Part shown: positions 11,798-20,867 of the stretch, in pieces
How positions within the stretch are numbered: the stretch's first letter is position 1
Layout of the letters: the number at the start of each line of letters is the position of its first letter
NCBI GenBank assembly: GCA_013076295.1
Contig: RQOL01000624.1
Location: forward strand, 1 to 64,000
Direction of reading: 5' to 3'
Source: Sanderia malayensis
Taxonomy: Eukaryota > Cnidaria > Scyphozoa > Semaeostomeae > Pelagiidae
Length of the DNA: 64,000 nt
Notes under the pieces: model-generated
Databases searched by the model: none
Seen by the model: the letters and a program-made list of their open reading frames with translations, nothing else
What the model was told of the DNA's origin: nothing
Made by a program: the position numbers and the translations under genes

Positions 11798-14299
11798 TTG
11801 CAAAATCAAGCAAAATACAACAGGAAAATTTTTTATTTTCGATTGATTCAATTAAATTTGCATAAATATCTAATATTTCTTGATTAGTTGACTTGTTTCT
11901 CTGAAATCCAAATTGATGTTCAAAGATTACATTATTTTTATGAAGAATGTCAAAAACCCGTTTGTACATAAGTTTTTCGAAAATTTTATTAAAAGTTGGG
12001 AAAAGTGATATCGGTCAATAGTTGTTAACTTCTTGTTTGGAATTTGCTTTAAAAATAGGAATTACTTTTGCATATTTCAATAGAGATGTGTAGTGCCCTA
12101 AACAAAACAAGTCATTAATTAAATATGTTAAAGGTTCAGCAAGGTAGGTATGAACTGGCTTAATTAACTTAATAGGAATATCATACCCACCAGCTGCTTT
12201 GTTCTCATGCAGATTTTTTAGGACCTCGGCTACCTCTTCCTTACATGTCGAGGCGGCAAAAAAACTTTGTGAAACATTGTTTTTTAGGTAATCACTATAA
12301 TGTGTTTTACTACTGCCTATTTTTTCCACAAGGTTTTTAGCTATTCCAGTAAAAAATCATTAAAATGGTTAGCAACCTTTTTTTATCGTTTACTAACTTA
12401 CCATTTATGTTTAAGGTAATATTTTCATTAGATTTATTGTTCGATTTATTTAACAAGTCATTAATTCCTTTCCAAATTTTCTTTGAATTATGTTTCCATT
12501 TTTCAAAATAAGAGCTGTGGAAATTAGTTTTGCTTTTGCATATCAGACGGTTCAGCAAATCTCTATATAGTTTATATCGTTTATATTTTGAGGAATTTTT
12601 AAATAATTGATTCTTTATTGAAATTGAGTTTAAAATTCCAGGGGTAACCCACGGTTTCAATTGTTGCTTTACTTGTTTTCTGGATAGCATTTTTAGTGGG
12701 GCATGTTTGTTAATTATTTTTAAAACACTGTCTGGAAATGTTTTATATTTAACTTCTAGTTCTTCATCTGCCATGACTGTGTTTGTTGGAAAGTGTATAT
12801 TTTTATGCCTTGTTCAAAGTTATCTCGATTGAATTTGCGGAAATCCCGTTTTTTTGTTCTTGAAGGTTTTATTTTAATTACAGTTTTCTCAATAATGGCA
12901 AAATTTGGCATATGATCAGAAATTTTAGGAATCAAAATTCCACTAGTGATTACAGCGTCAATAGAGTTTATGAAAATATGATCAATCAATGTTGGCCTAC
13001 TGTTATCAGTAAATCTAGAGGGCTGTAAAATAAGAGGTTGATAAAAGCTCGAAAGCAAAACATTTAAACAAGTTTTAAATACCAGGCACTTTCTCATATT
13101 TTAAAGGTCAAGGTTGAAATCCCCTGATATGGCCACAAGTTTCTTTTCTTTAGAAATTGTTCTGATTTGTGTTTCAAGATAATCAACAAATTTCGTAGGG
13201 TTTCTACGAGATGGATTATAAATTACTGCGACTATTAGATTATAACCACGAGAGTTCTTTGTTTCTACCCAGAAAGCTTCAAATTCACTATTGTTGTCTT
13301 TGTATGTTTTGCAAAGGTCGTCTCTAATTGAAAACTTAAGGTTCTCTTTAATAAGAAGACCACACCCCCCCCATTTTCACTATTCCCCTGAAGACCTTTA
13401 AAACTGTGATAACCTGGTACTGTTAGTTTTGAAACTACGTCATCATTTTTGCCGCAATGCCACGTTTCTGATAAAGCCATTATGTCAAAATTAAAATTGA
13501 GGCTCTGTAGTAGAATTTCAAGATTGTCATGCTTGTTCATAATGGAAGCAATATTACAATGAAAAATACCGAAACCCTGTTTATTTTGTTTAACACTGTT
13601 GGCAATTAATTTATGAAAGTCGTGAAGTTCATAGTAATTGAAATCGGATTGTAAGTTAAGATGTTGATCAACATCATTGTTATAAAGTTCGTCATGTTCT
13701 TTTAAGCTTAGTTTGCACAAATCAAGTGTTTTTGTTGTGCTATGATCGCATGAGTCAGTGATTTCATTTTGGCATGCACACAGAACATTCAAATTGAAAG
13801 AAAGCGGAAACAACTCGTGATCTTCTAAACTCGAAAAGGGAAATACCTGTTCACATGATGAGCATGATCACTCCTTAAAGACATTGAAAGGTACAGCCGA
13901 CTTTTGTTAAAAGGGGCTACACTCAATATGGATTAGTGACTCCCATTGGAACACTGCTTTGAATATCATAAATCCCTTTGCTGCAGACAGAGCATTTCCT
14001 GCTGAGACAACCAATATTGGAATTGAACTCTTTTTGAATTTCAACACCAATAAAATTGCCAAATTTTATATCGTTTAGCGATTGAAAAGGCAAAATGTTT
14101 TTAAGGCATAAAGGGCAAAACCAAAGCTTATCAATGTTTTCTGAATAACCTAAAAAATCTGCATTTTTTGACTAGAGCATTCAAAGTGATACCAAAAGTT
14201 GCAAATGTCGCAGCAGATGGATTTATGATTATCAAGGACGATCTTATTACATTTACCACAGTTAAGAAACTCTAAAATATCAGAGGAAGGCCTACTCAT
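11798..14299 (-). pseudogene. LINE ORF2, N-terminal part (PHD finger, endonuclease, RT start)
   Basis: The start ATG at 14299 overlaps the ORF1 stop within ATGAGTAG. A PHD-like finger follows: CGKC, CCDIC, WYHFEC, then after a frameshift LWFCPLC (Cys4-His-Cys3 pattern). The APE-type endonuclease is readable from 13650 down: FGIFHCNIASIMNKHDNLE, FDIMALSETW, SGDFNLDL (about 13100-13125) and ISDHMP (about 12905-12930) near its end. A frameshift lies in the C8 run at 13373-13380. RT start: KAAGGYDIPIKLIKP (about 12170-12215), AKVIPIFK and FEHQFGFQRNKSTNQ (about 11880-11930). Several stops and frameshifts make it non-functional. The rest of ORF2 continues at 7751. Confidence 0.75.
12265..12361 (-). 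repeat. Source copy of the 97-bp duplicated LINE segment
   Basis: Part of LINE ORF2 in its natural context; an identical second copy is at 11701-11797. Confidence 0.85.
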
Positions 14300-14963
14300 T
14301 CAGTTTATCAAGGTCTTGCAACTTGTTAATGCGTTTGGCAGGGGAATTTTCAGACTTGCACATAAAAATCGTCCCTTTATTAGTCCATATGAACTTGTAA
14401 TCTAGATCTTTCTTCACTTCTTTCACAGAACGCAGCAACATCTTACGTCTGTAGGTCAAACTTTCGTTTATAAAAATACGACCCTCACCTTTGCTTCCAT
14501 TCGTCGTTTTGAAGCCGAAATCCTGGATTGACAAACCTTTTGCGATTTTCCTGGCAGATAGAAAACTGATCTTCATTTTATCCGCCAACTCAATCACCAG
14601 TTTTTCAACATTTTCTCCTTCCAGCCTCGGGAAAGCAGATACTTCGATCGTGCACTTTCTCCCATATTGCTCCAGATCGTCAATCTTGTCGTCTTTCATT
14701 TGAAGTTTCCTATCAAACTCTTTCAGCTTTTGTTTCATCTCTTTTGAAGAGCTTGTCGCATTCATGGCCTCTTTGGTGCAGCTTTCTACTCTTAGCTTGA
14801 CATCTTTTATCTCCTTTTTCATGTTTTCCTGTGACCGTTCGATAGAGGATAAGCGAGTGGCAAAATCGTCGAATTTCTGATCTATGCGATTGCTGATTTT
14901 TTGTGTCAGTGTCTGCATTATGCTGGCAATCATTTCATTTCGATCAATTTCTTTTGCAGCCAT
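14292..14963 (-). CDS. LINE ORF1 coiled-coil protein
   Basis: Open frame of 223 codons from ATG 14961-14963 to TAG 14292-14294. Residues about 15-95 form a heptad-rich coiled coil (IDQKFDDFATRLSSIERSQE onward), followed by DDLEQYGRKCTIEVSAFP, the hallmark region of invertebrate LINE ORF1 proteins that resembles an RNA-binding fold, and a basic C-terminal part. The product should coat the element's RNA and act as a chaperone, by analogy with L1 ORF1. The stop overlaps the ORF2 start (ATGAGTAG), which suggests coupled or reinitiated translation of ORF2. No lesion is visible, although ORF2 is dead. Confidence 0.75.
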   Translation of the reverse strand: MAAKEIDRNEMIASIMQTLTQKISNRIDQKFDDFATRLSSIERSQENMKKEIKDVKLRVESCTKEAMNATSSSKEMKQKLKEFDRKLQMKDDKIDDLEQYGRKCTIEVSAFPRLEGENVEKLVIELADKMKISFLSARKIAKGLSIQDFGFKTTNGSKGEGRIFINESLTYRRKMLLRSVKEVKKDLDYKFIWTNKGTIFMCKSENSPAKRINKLQDLDKLNE

Positions 14964-14990
14964 AATTATTATTCAGAATCGTTATAATGA

Positions 14991-15239
14991 CATTTATAAT
15001 TATTATTTTTCGTGAGCAGGAACAGGTAAAATAAACTTAAAACATAATAAAAATGCTGAACACTACATGAATCCTGAATAGTTGACGTCACTTTCCTTTG
15101 ATTAAACCGCGCATCATAAACACATCTGCTCAGTAGACTTGTTAACCGTCAAAGAAATCAACTGACGGTTGAGGTCGCATCACAAACACGTCTGCTCAGT
15201 CCTTAACTGAGCATCACTCAATGGTTTCATTGACATTAC
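14991..15239. other. Spacer between LINE and HECT
   Basis: Mostly non-coding, perhaps HECT intron sequence. It contains two similar direct copies of a short segment (around 15113-15137 and 15178-15202, sharing GCATCA, AACAC and TCTGCTCAGT). No gene seen. Confidence 0.4.
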
Positions 15240-15838
15240 CAGTAACAAGGTACCAGTAAACAGCTTCTGAAAAGATGGGGATACCAGGGCCACCTTGTAC
15301 CACACTGTGAACTACAACTTTGCCAATCAATTTCATTATACCTGATATCAAAACGTCAGAATTGTCAACAGGTACTTTCTTATAATCTCCTTTAAAGTAA
15401 TTGCCAAGAAGTTTCTTTAAGACAGCACCAAAAATATGACGCCAGACTCCACCACTGTCAGCTGCTGGCTGACCGTTGAATACAATGCGGAATGGAGTTC
15501 TTGCATCAAAATCCACTCTTTTGTAGTAAGCCATGGCACCATTGACAATATCATCTTCGTCAATGCGAGACTTTCTTTCATCATTTGACATTTTTCCCTT
15601 CAACTTTGCCAGTATTGAAGATAACCTTGCATAACTTTCTGAAGATGTTAATAGGGCAACAGCTTCTTCAAGTTAATCACTTGAATTTAAGGCTAAAGCA
15701 AGTTCTTCTTCACTTGTGTTTGGAAATATTTCTTTCAATGTGCACTGACTCTCCATTGTGGATGATTTGCTGCTTCCTTCTCCTGTTTCGTCTACTTCTT
15801 GGAAAGCGTATTCAAATCGTGGTTGATCCGTTTTGTAG
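15240..15838 (-). pseudogene. CUE domain and N-lobe of a HECT ubiquitin ligase
   Basis: Minus strand. A CUE-like ubiquitin-binding segment (CTLKEIFPNTSEEELALAL, then LEEAVALLT) is followed by the beginning of a HECT domain: FRIVFNGQPAADSGGVWRHI and GIPIFSEAVYWYLVTG. The last codon runs into a good donor (CTG followed by GTAATG at 15239). A TAA at 15673-15675 falls inside the CUE segment. The next HECT segments lie on the same strand at 2.5 and 1.7-2.2 kb, so this looks like the 5' part of the same gene across a 12.7 kb intron filled with transposons. Its own upstream exons are missing: at about 15840 the sequence passes abruptly into the Harbinger gene on the other strand. Confidence 0.7.
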
Positions 15839-15843
15839 TCGGC

Positions 15844-16680
15844 CCAAAGAATGTTTAAACGAAGAAGAGTTGATAGAAGAGCAGAAAGTAGTGCAACAGA
15901 AGAAAATTGACGTGGCACTCATAAAACGTGGGTACACACATATACAAGAAAAAATCCAGGAAATACGACAGAAATTTTCAGAGGCTGTAACATCAGGGCA
16001 AAGAAGTGGTAGTGGCAAAATTGTCCTAGAATTCTATGATCAATTGGTACAGCTCTGGGGTGGTTCTCCAGCAACAGAACCATTGCCATCAGGTGTATCT
16101 ACCCATGGCATTGACAAGGGATTGCCAACTAATGCAGTTGTTGACGGTGGTGGTAATATAGATGAAGAGCTTGGTACCACGTTACAAGAAGATGTAGAAA
16201 TTGAAGAAGAACCAAGCACATCAAAGTTAAATGCAAAACGCAAAAGTACTTCTCCTATACCACAACTGATTGATGAAGAAAGAAAGCACAAGGAAACCAA
16301 GTGCAGCTCAGAGAGATCAACTCCTACTAAAGGAAGCCAAGGAAGATGCACATTTTAAACGAGATTTGGGAGATGCAATTCGCCAATCCAATGAAAGTTT
16401 TTCAACATCTATTCAGGGAATGAGCACTGCCATATTAAAAGTTGCTGAAGGGCTAACTAAATCCATTGAAATGATGGCAACATCAATGCTTCAACCCCAA
16501 CAACAGCTGGCTCAACCTTATAACATACAGCCACAGTATGGGCATTTCCAACATGTCAACAACTACATGAGATCCTCAGGTTTACAATATGGTATGCAAC
16601 GCAATGCTCAACATCAACATCAATCCAATGATACTGAAAACTCTAATGAACATGAACAAACAAGATATACTCTGCTTTAA
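15844..16680 (+). pseudogene. Harbinger Myb/SANT-like protein, truncated and frameshifted
   Basis: Readable from PKECLNEEELIEEQKVVQQ, then RGYTHIQEKIQEIRQKFSEA and KIVLEFYDQLVQLWGG, the second half of a MADF/SANT-like DNA-binding domain of the type encoded beside Harbinger transposases, where the Myb-like partner helps nuclear import and end recognition. The N-terminal helices are missing. A frameshift near 16275-16310 leads into DQLLLKEAKEDAHFKRDL and a Gln/His-rich tail ending at 16680. It converges with the transposase stop at 16722, only 42 bp away. Confidence 0.65.
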
Positions 16681-16721
16681 TGAATATAACTAACAGTCAT
16701 ATCAATAGTCATATCAATACA

Positions 16722-18056
16722 TCAATAGTCATCTGGTAAATGGTTTTGTATATATTCTGTGAGCACTTCTCGCACATATTCACCTTCTCCATTGTTGCAA
16801 GAGTAAACAGGGTCAGGTATGTTAGCATAGTATTTTTCGACCTCATGATGCTTCATAATTTGTTCTTGCACATTTACTTCATCCAGACCACAGTTTTGTC
16901 TGGCTTCACAGTAGTTATGCAGAACAAAACAACTAAATGCAACTGTTGGGACAATTTCCAATTTGAGATCTACTTTTCTGTTCATAAACCCCCAACGAGC
17001 CTTGAGACGGCCAAAAGCACACTCCACCTGGTTTCTTGCTGACCTTAACATATTGTTGAAAATGACTTGCTTATTTTCAAAGCATGTTTTGTATTCCTTC
17101 ATACAAAATGGTGTTAGGGGGTAGGCTGGATCTGCAATCAAGTATGTAGGTATTGCTCTATAGCCTGGTAATACTGTGAAAAGTGTCTTTGGCAGCTGAC
17201 CATGTTGCAATTTCAAATTAAGGTCCGAGTTTGCAAAAACTTTAGCATCATGAACAGAGCCAGGCCATCTGCAATCAATGTCCATAAACAAGCCTTTGCT
17301 GTCACATACTGCTTGAATATTGAGAGAGAAAAACTGTTTATAGTTGAAATAGTTTTGTGGATTCGCATGGGTACTCTTGATTCTTATGTGGGTGCCATCA
17401 ACACAACCAAATGCCTCTATCATGCCAAATTTTAACTCAAATTCAGACACTTTTTTCCTCATTTCTTCCTCATTTCTAGGCAAAAAAATGTACTTTGGGC
17501 CTAGCTTGGTACTTATTGCATAAGAAACTGCATAACATGCATAACAATAGTTTTTGTAACAGTGCACTGGTGAATACCGAATGTGTTGGCTGTCATCCAC
17601 AACGAGCCTGTGTCCTTCAAATAATACAGTGTAACAGCCAGTTTTTTTAGTGAACTCAGGAAGCGATGATTAGGAGTACTGGTGTTGGGTGCTATAAATG
17701 GGTCTAGTTCTGAAGCTAAATTCATGAAAGACTGCCTGTCCATTCGAAAATTCTTTTTCCATACATTGTCAGATACATTAGCTGCAAGCATGTTTTCCCA
17801 CCATTTTGTCAGTTCTTCCATTAGCCACCCAAATTTACCTTGGTTTTCGACGTAAGCGACGTTGCTGCAAATATCTTCTTTTTCGACCACTTCTTGAACG
17901 CTTTGAACCCAAATATGCAGCTAATATCATGTTCCTTTTTGCTTCAAAAAGCTTCCGTGCAATAATTATAGACTTTATTTGAAACAGCAAAGTGAGAAGC
18001 AAACTAAATTGCAAAAAGATGAGAGCAGCTATTTTCTTCATATCATATTGCGCCAT
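16722..18056 (-). pseudogene. Harbinger transposase (DDE_Tnp_4)
   Basis: N-terminal part near 17513-18056 (KFGWLMEELTKWWENML, SFMNLASELDPFIAP, then an HTH-like TANTFGIHQCTVTKTI), catalytic part 16722-17520. Catalytic residues are visible: D in GCVDGTHIRI, D in LIADPAYPLTPF, E in RNQVECAFGRLKARWGF. Frameshifts near 17515-17530 and 17870 break the frame; the C-terminal 270 codons are uninterrupted. The fold is the RNase H-like DDE transposase that cuts and joins Harbinger ends, usually with 3-bp target duplications. Confidence 0.8.
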
Positions 18057-18331
18057 TTTGAATAGTTACTATTTTTTTGCGTTCCCGCCAAGATTTTCAA
18101 ACTAAAACACAGCGGGTGCGAGCCACCATATAATCGCTCAAAATTTCAGCCCGGCTAAAGTTACAAACGGGCTGAAAACTCTCATATAATCAGGCCCTGA
18201 ACCAAAAAGATTTACCTCACAACTTTTTGTGAGGTAGCTCGGCATTTTATTGGTTGTGAGACAATAGCATTGTTAGCTTTAAGCGGACCAACGCACGTTT
18301 GTTGTAAGCCGTTTTTATTCAAGATTTCAAA
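18057..18331. other. Harbinger end and RecQ upstream region
   Basis: Contains the presumed right end of the Harbinger element (repeated CATATAAT and CAGCCCG pieces up to 18195) and the 5' flank of the RecQ-like gene with a perfect hairpin at 18214-18235. Confidence 0.4.
18214..18235. promoter_or_regulatory. Perfect 9-bp hairpin upstream of the RecQ-like gene
   Basis: ACCTCACAA and TTGTGAGGT flank a CTTT loop, about 96 bp before the RecQ start codon. It could mark an element end or a 5' regulatory site, or be chance. Confidence 0.35.
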
Positions 18332-20435
18332 ATGTCGAAAGGAAAATGGATTGCTGCGAGAAATCTCGTATGGAATGAAGAGAAGTTTAAAGAAGGGCTG
18401 GAGTACGTAAAATTCTTGCATGGTGTCGACAGTCTTGTCGATGACCGAGTGAATGCTCTTCAATGTTTTTTTTGTGGGAAGAACTTGTATTTCAGCGGTC
18501 CAACAGGTTATGGAAAGTCCTTGATTTATCAGGCTGTTCCTGCAATAGCTGATTATCTTCAGGATAATCTTGCTTTCACAAGTTGTGTCCTTGTTGTTTC
18601 GCCACTGCAGTCCCTGATGCTGGATCAAGTTTCCAAGTTAAAGAAAGCAGGCATAAACGCAGCAGTTATTTATTCTGAACAGAAGGAAGATGTTTTTCAA
18701 GAGATAAAAGATGGCGGTTTTTACAATGTGCTTTTCACATCACCATAATCAATGTTGGCAACTGATCGATGGAGAACATTTCTCTCTTCCAATGCCTTCC
18801 TCGACCATTGTGTGTGTGTTGCATTTGATGAAGCTCATTGTATAGCTCAATGGTAAGTATTTAAAAACATCTAAGAAGTGATGATATTAATTATGATATG
18901 AAACTTAGAAAATATATCTTATATGTTTTAAGACATATACTTGTATTACATGTTATAAAAGTATCATTTCAATATAAATGCAATAAGATAATTTATCTTC
19001 ACTTTCATTTATCATGACCCAATTTTATTTATTCAAGGGTGGTATTGGATCTGAACAAACATTGGCTTTCAGGAAATGGTATAGTAAAGTTGGAGAAATC
19101 AGAGAAGTCGGTCAAGCTGGCTGTTTTCACTGCAACTGCCACAAAATCAACAAAAGCAGCAATAATTTCAGCCCTTAACTTAGCTCCAGTATCAACATCA
19201 GTTTTTGAAAAGAGCCCAATAAAAAACAATCTACTGTTCTTTACAACATATGTTGGTAATGATACAAAATTTGAAGTGGTCTTTTCTGAGCTGATAAATG
19301 AATTAGTGACAAAGGGCAAAAAGACGAAAAGAAGAATCATTTTCTGCCAGTCGAGAAACCAAACTGCCTTGATATGGAAAATGTTTGAACTAAAGCTTGG
19401 CAAAGCATTTTATGCAGATGACAGTGATGATCCAAGATGTAGAATTGTGGAGATGTTTCATGCTGGCACCCCTTCCTCTGTAAAAGAGCATGTTCTGGAT
19501 GAGATAGGGAGTGGCGATAGTTGTTTGCGTGTCTTGGTTGTAACTACTGCATTTGGGATGGGTGTAGATTGCAAGCAGGTTCATAGAGTCATACATTTTG
19601 GTCCTTCCAAAAGCATTGAAGCATACTTGCAAGAATGTGGAAAAGCTGGACGTTATGAAGTAAACAGCCATTGCTACCTTTTGTACAATGGTTTTCTTAC
19701 CAGCCACTGTCAGACTGACATCAAAGAGTATGTAGCTGGTGATCAGTGCAGGACAAAATTCATTGAAGGCCATTTTCCTGGCCACCATCCAGTTTCTACT
19801 GCTGGCTGCGTTTGTTGTGATGTCTGTCTTTCAAAATGCGAATGCGTACATCCTTGCTCCTCAAGTGTTCTTCAGTTTTCCAGGTCAGAAACAGCTTCAC
19901 TTGAAGCAAGAACGAGAAATGTAACACTGGAACAAAGGAATGATCTTCTTCTGAGGCTAGATTCACTCAAGGATGGTTTCAAGGATTCACTCAAGTCCTT
20001 CATTGAAAATGCTTCTGTTCCACGAGTTATGATGGAATTTACTGATTTTCAAGTAAATCAAATAATGAGCACTTGCAACCAGTTATTCAATCTTGCAGAT
20101 ATTTTGAGTAAAATTGAAACATGGAGAATGAAACATGCTGTCATGATTTTACAAATCCTGAATGAAGTTTTTGACGATGTGGAAATTGGTAGTGACAGTG
20201 ATTCAAATTTGACAACATTTCAAGATCTTGAAGATGAAATTGAGGATCAATGGCTGGGCATTAGAGATGATTTCAACATGAGTATCCTCAATAATTTAGA
20301 AAACGATGAAGTGTGCAATGCAATGGATTTTCTTGACCAGTCTGGAGTTCATGATCATTCATTGGCTTCTGTCATTGATTATCATGGCGTTAGGCCTTTC
20401 CTATTGATGCTGTAGATGAGCCAATGGAGTTTTGA
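18332..20435 (+). pseudogene. RecQ-like superfamily 2 helicase
   Basis: Start ATG 18332. Motif I SGPTGYGKSLIYQ (about 18494-18532), motif II AFDEAHCIAQW (about 18820-18852), a 184-bp intron (donor ATG/GTAAGT at 18853, acceptor TTCAAG at 19037), motif III VFTATAT, motif IV RRIIFCQSRNQT, motif V VVTTAFGMGVD and motif VI QECGKAGR, then a Cys-rich zinc-binding patch (GCVCCDVCLSKCECVHPC, about 19800-19855) and a helical acidic tail. Lesions: TAA at 18746-18748, frame changes between 19038 and 19115, and a frameshift near 20395 with the natural end at the TGA 20433-20435. Motif VI has Lys where RecQ proteins usually have Arg (GRAGR). Such helicases are strongly multiplied in some invertebrate genomes, unlike the single-copy host RecQ genes. 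It converges with the DUF6589-type gene. Confidence 0.8.
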
Positions 20436-20867
20436 GGTATTCAGGGTTTGTTCTCAAATTCAGCACAGAGAATAACTGTTGTTGCACATATGCCCCGAAG
20501 GAGCACAGAGGAATTGCTGTCAGTCATCAGATAATAGATAATTCCACTCATTGAAAATACTCCTGGTACACTTTAAAACATACTTTTGTAAGATCTCAAA
20601 AATAAGCCCCATCCAACTATGTACGACATGATTTATTTTCTGTGCCCTTTCAAGTGACATCTTCTTTGTGGTTACTGTGGACGAAAGTGTTAATTATATT
20701 TCTTAATTAGTTTTGTTACTACTTTTGATTGAATTGAATGTTGTTTCAGTTAGAGTTTTATGATGAACAAGTATATGGACACTGTCAACACTGTTTATCT
20801 ATCTACCAACTTTTCAGAAAGCAATGCCACATTCTTTACCATGTGTGGGTAGTTGTTCTTTGAAGGC
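20436..20867. other. Spacer between convergent genes
   Basis: About 430 bp between the 3' ends of the RecQ-like and DUF6589-type genes, presumably holding both 3' untranslated regions. No other gene seen. Confidence 0.5.

Larger units (their letters stand above)
6240..14990 (-). mobile_element. L2/CR1-like LINE, split by a second retrotransposon
   Basis: Minus-strand non-LTR element: ORF1 (14292-14963), ORF2 beginning at 14299 and ending near 6671, with a foreign insertion of about 4 kb at 7752-11797. ORF2 holds an N-terminal PHD-like finger, an APE-type endonuclease and a reverse transcriptase, with no RNase H visible. The 3' region to about 6240 ends in TTGAAA-like repeats on the minus strand, as in many L2/CR1-type elements. 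The insertion falls between the codons for ...LLDFAK and AFDTVDH of the RT palm. The 5' limit is a guess from ORF1. Confidence 0.75.
15840..18195. mobile_element. PIF/Harbinger DNA transposon, left end truncated
   Basis: Carries the two genes typical of the superfamily, tail to tail: a Myb/SANT-like protein (+) and a DDE transposase (-). The left end is cut off within the Myb-like gene, directly against the HECT segment. The right end probably lies near 18195, where CATATAATCAGGCCCTG follows other GGGCTG-rich inverted pieces; the matching left terminal repeat is gone, so this edge is an estimate. Confidence 0.7.

Noticed and set aside
15585..15840. First third of a 257-codon plus-strand frame before the Harbinger Myb-like gene
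   Set aside because: It is the antisense of the CUE-HECT segment; only the part from about 15844 matches the Myb-like protein.
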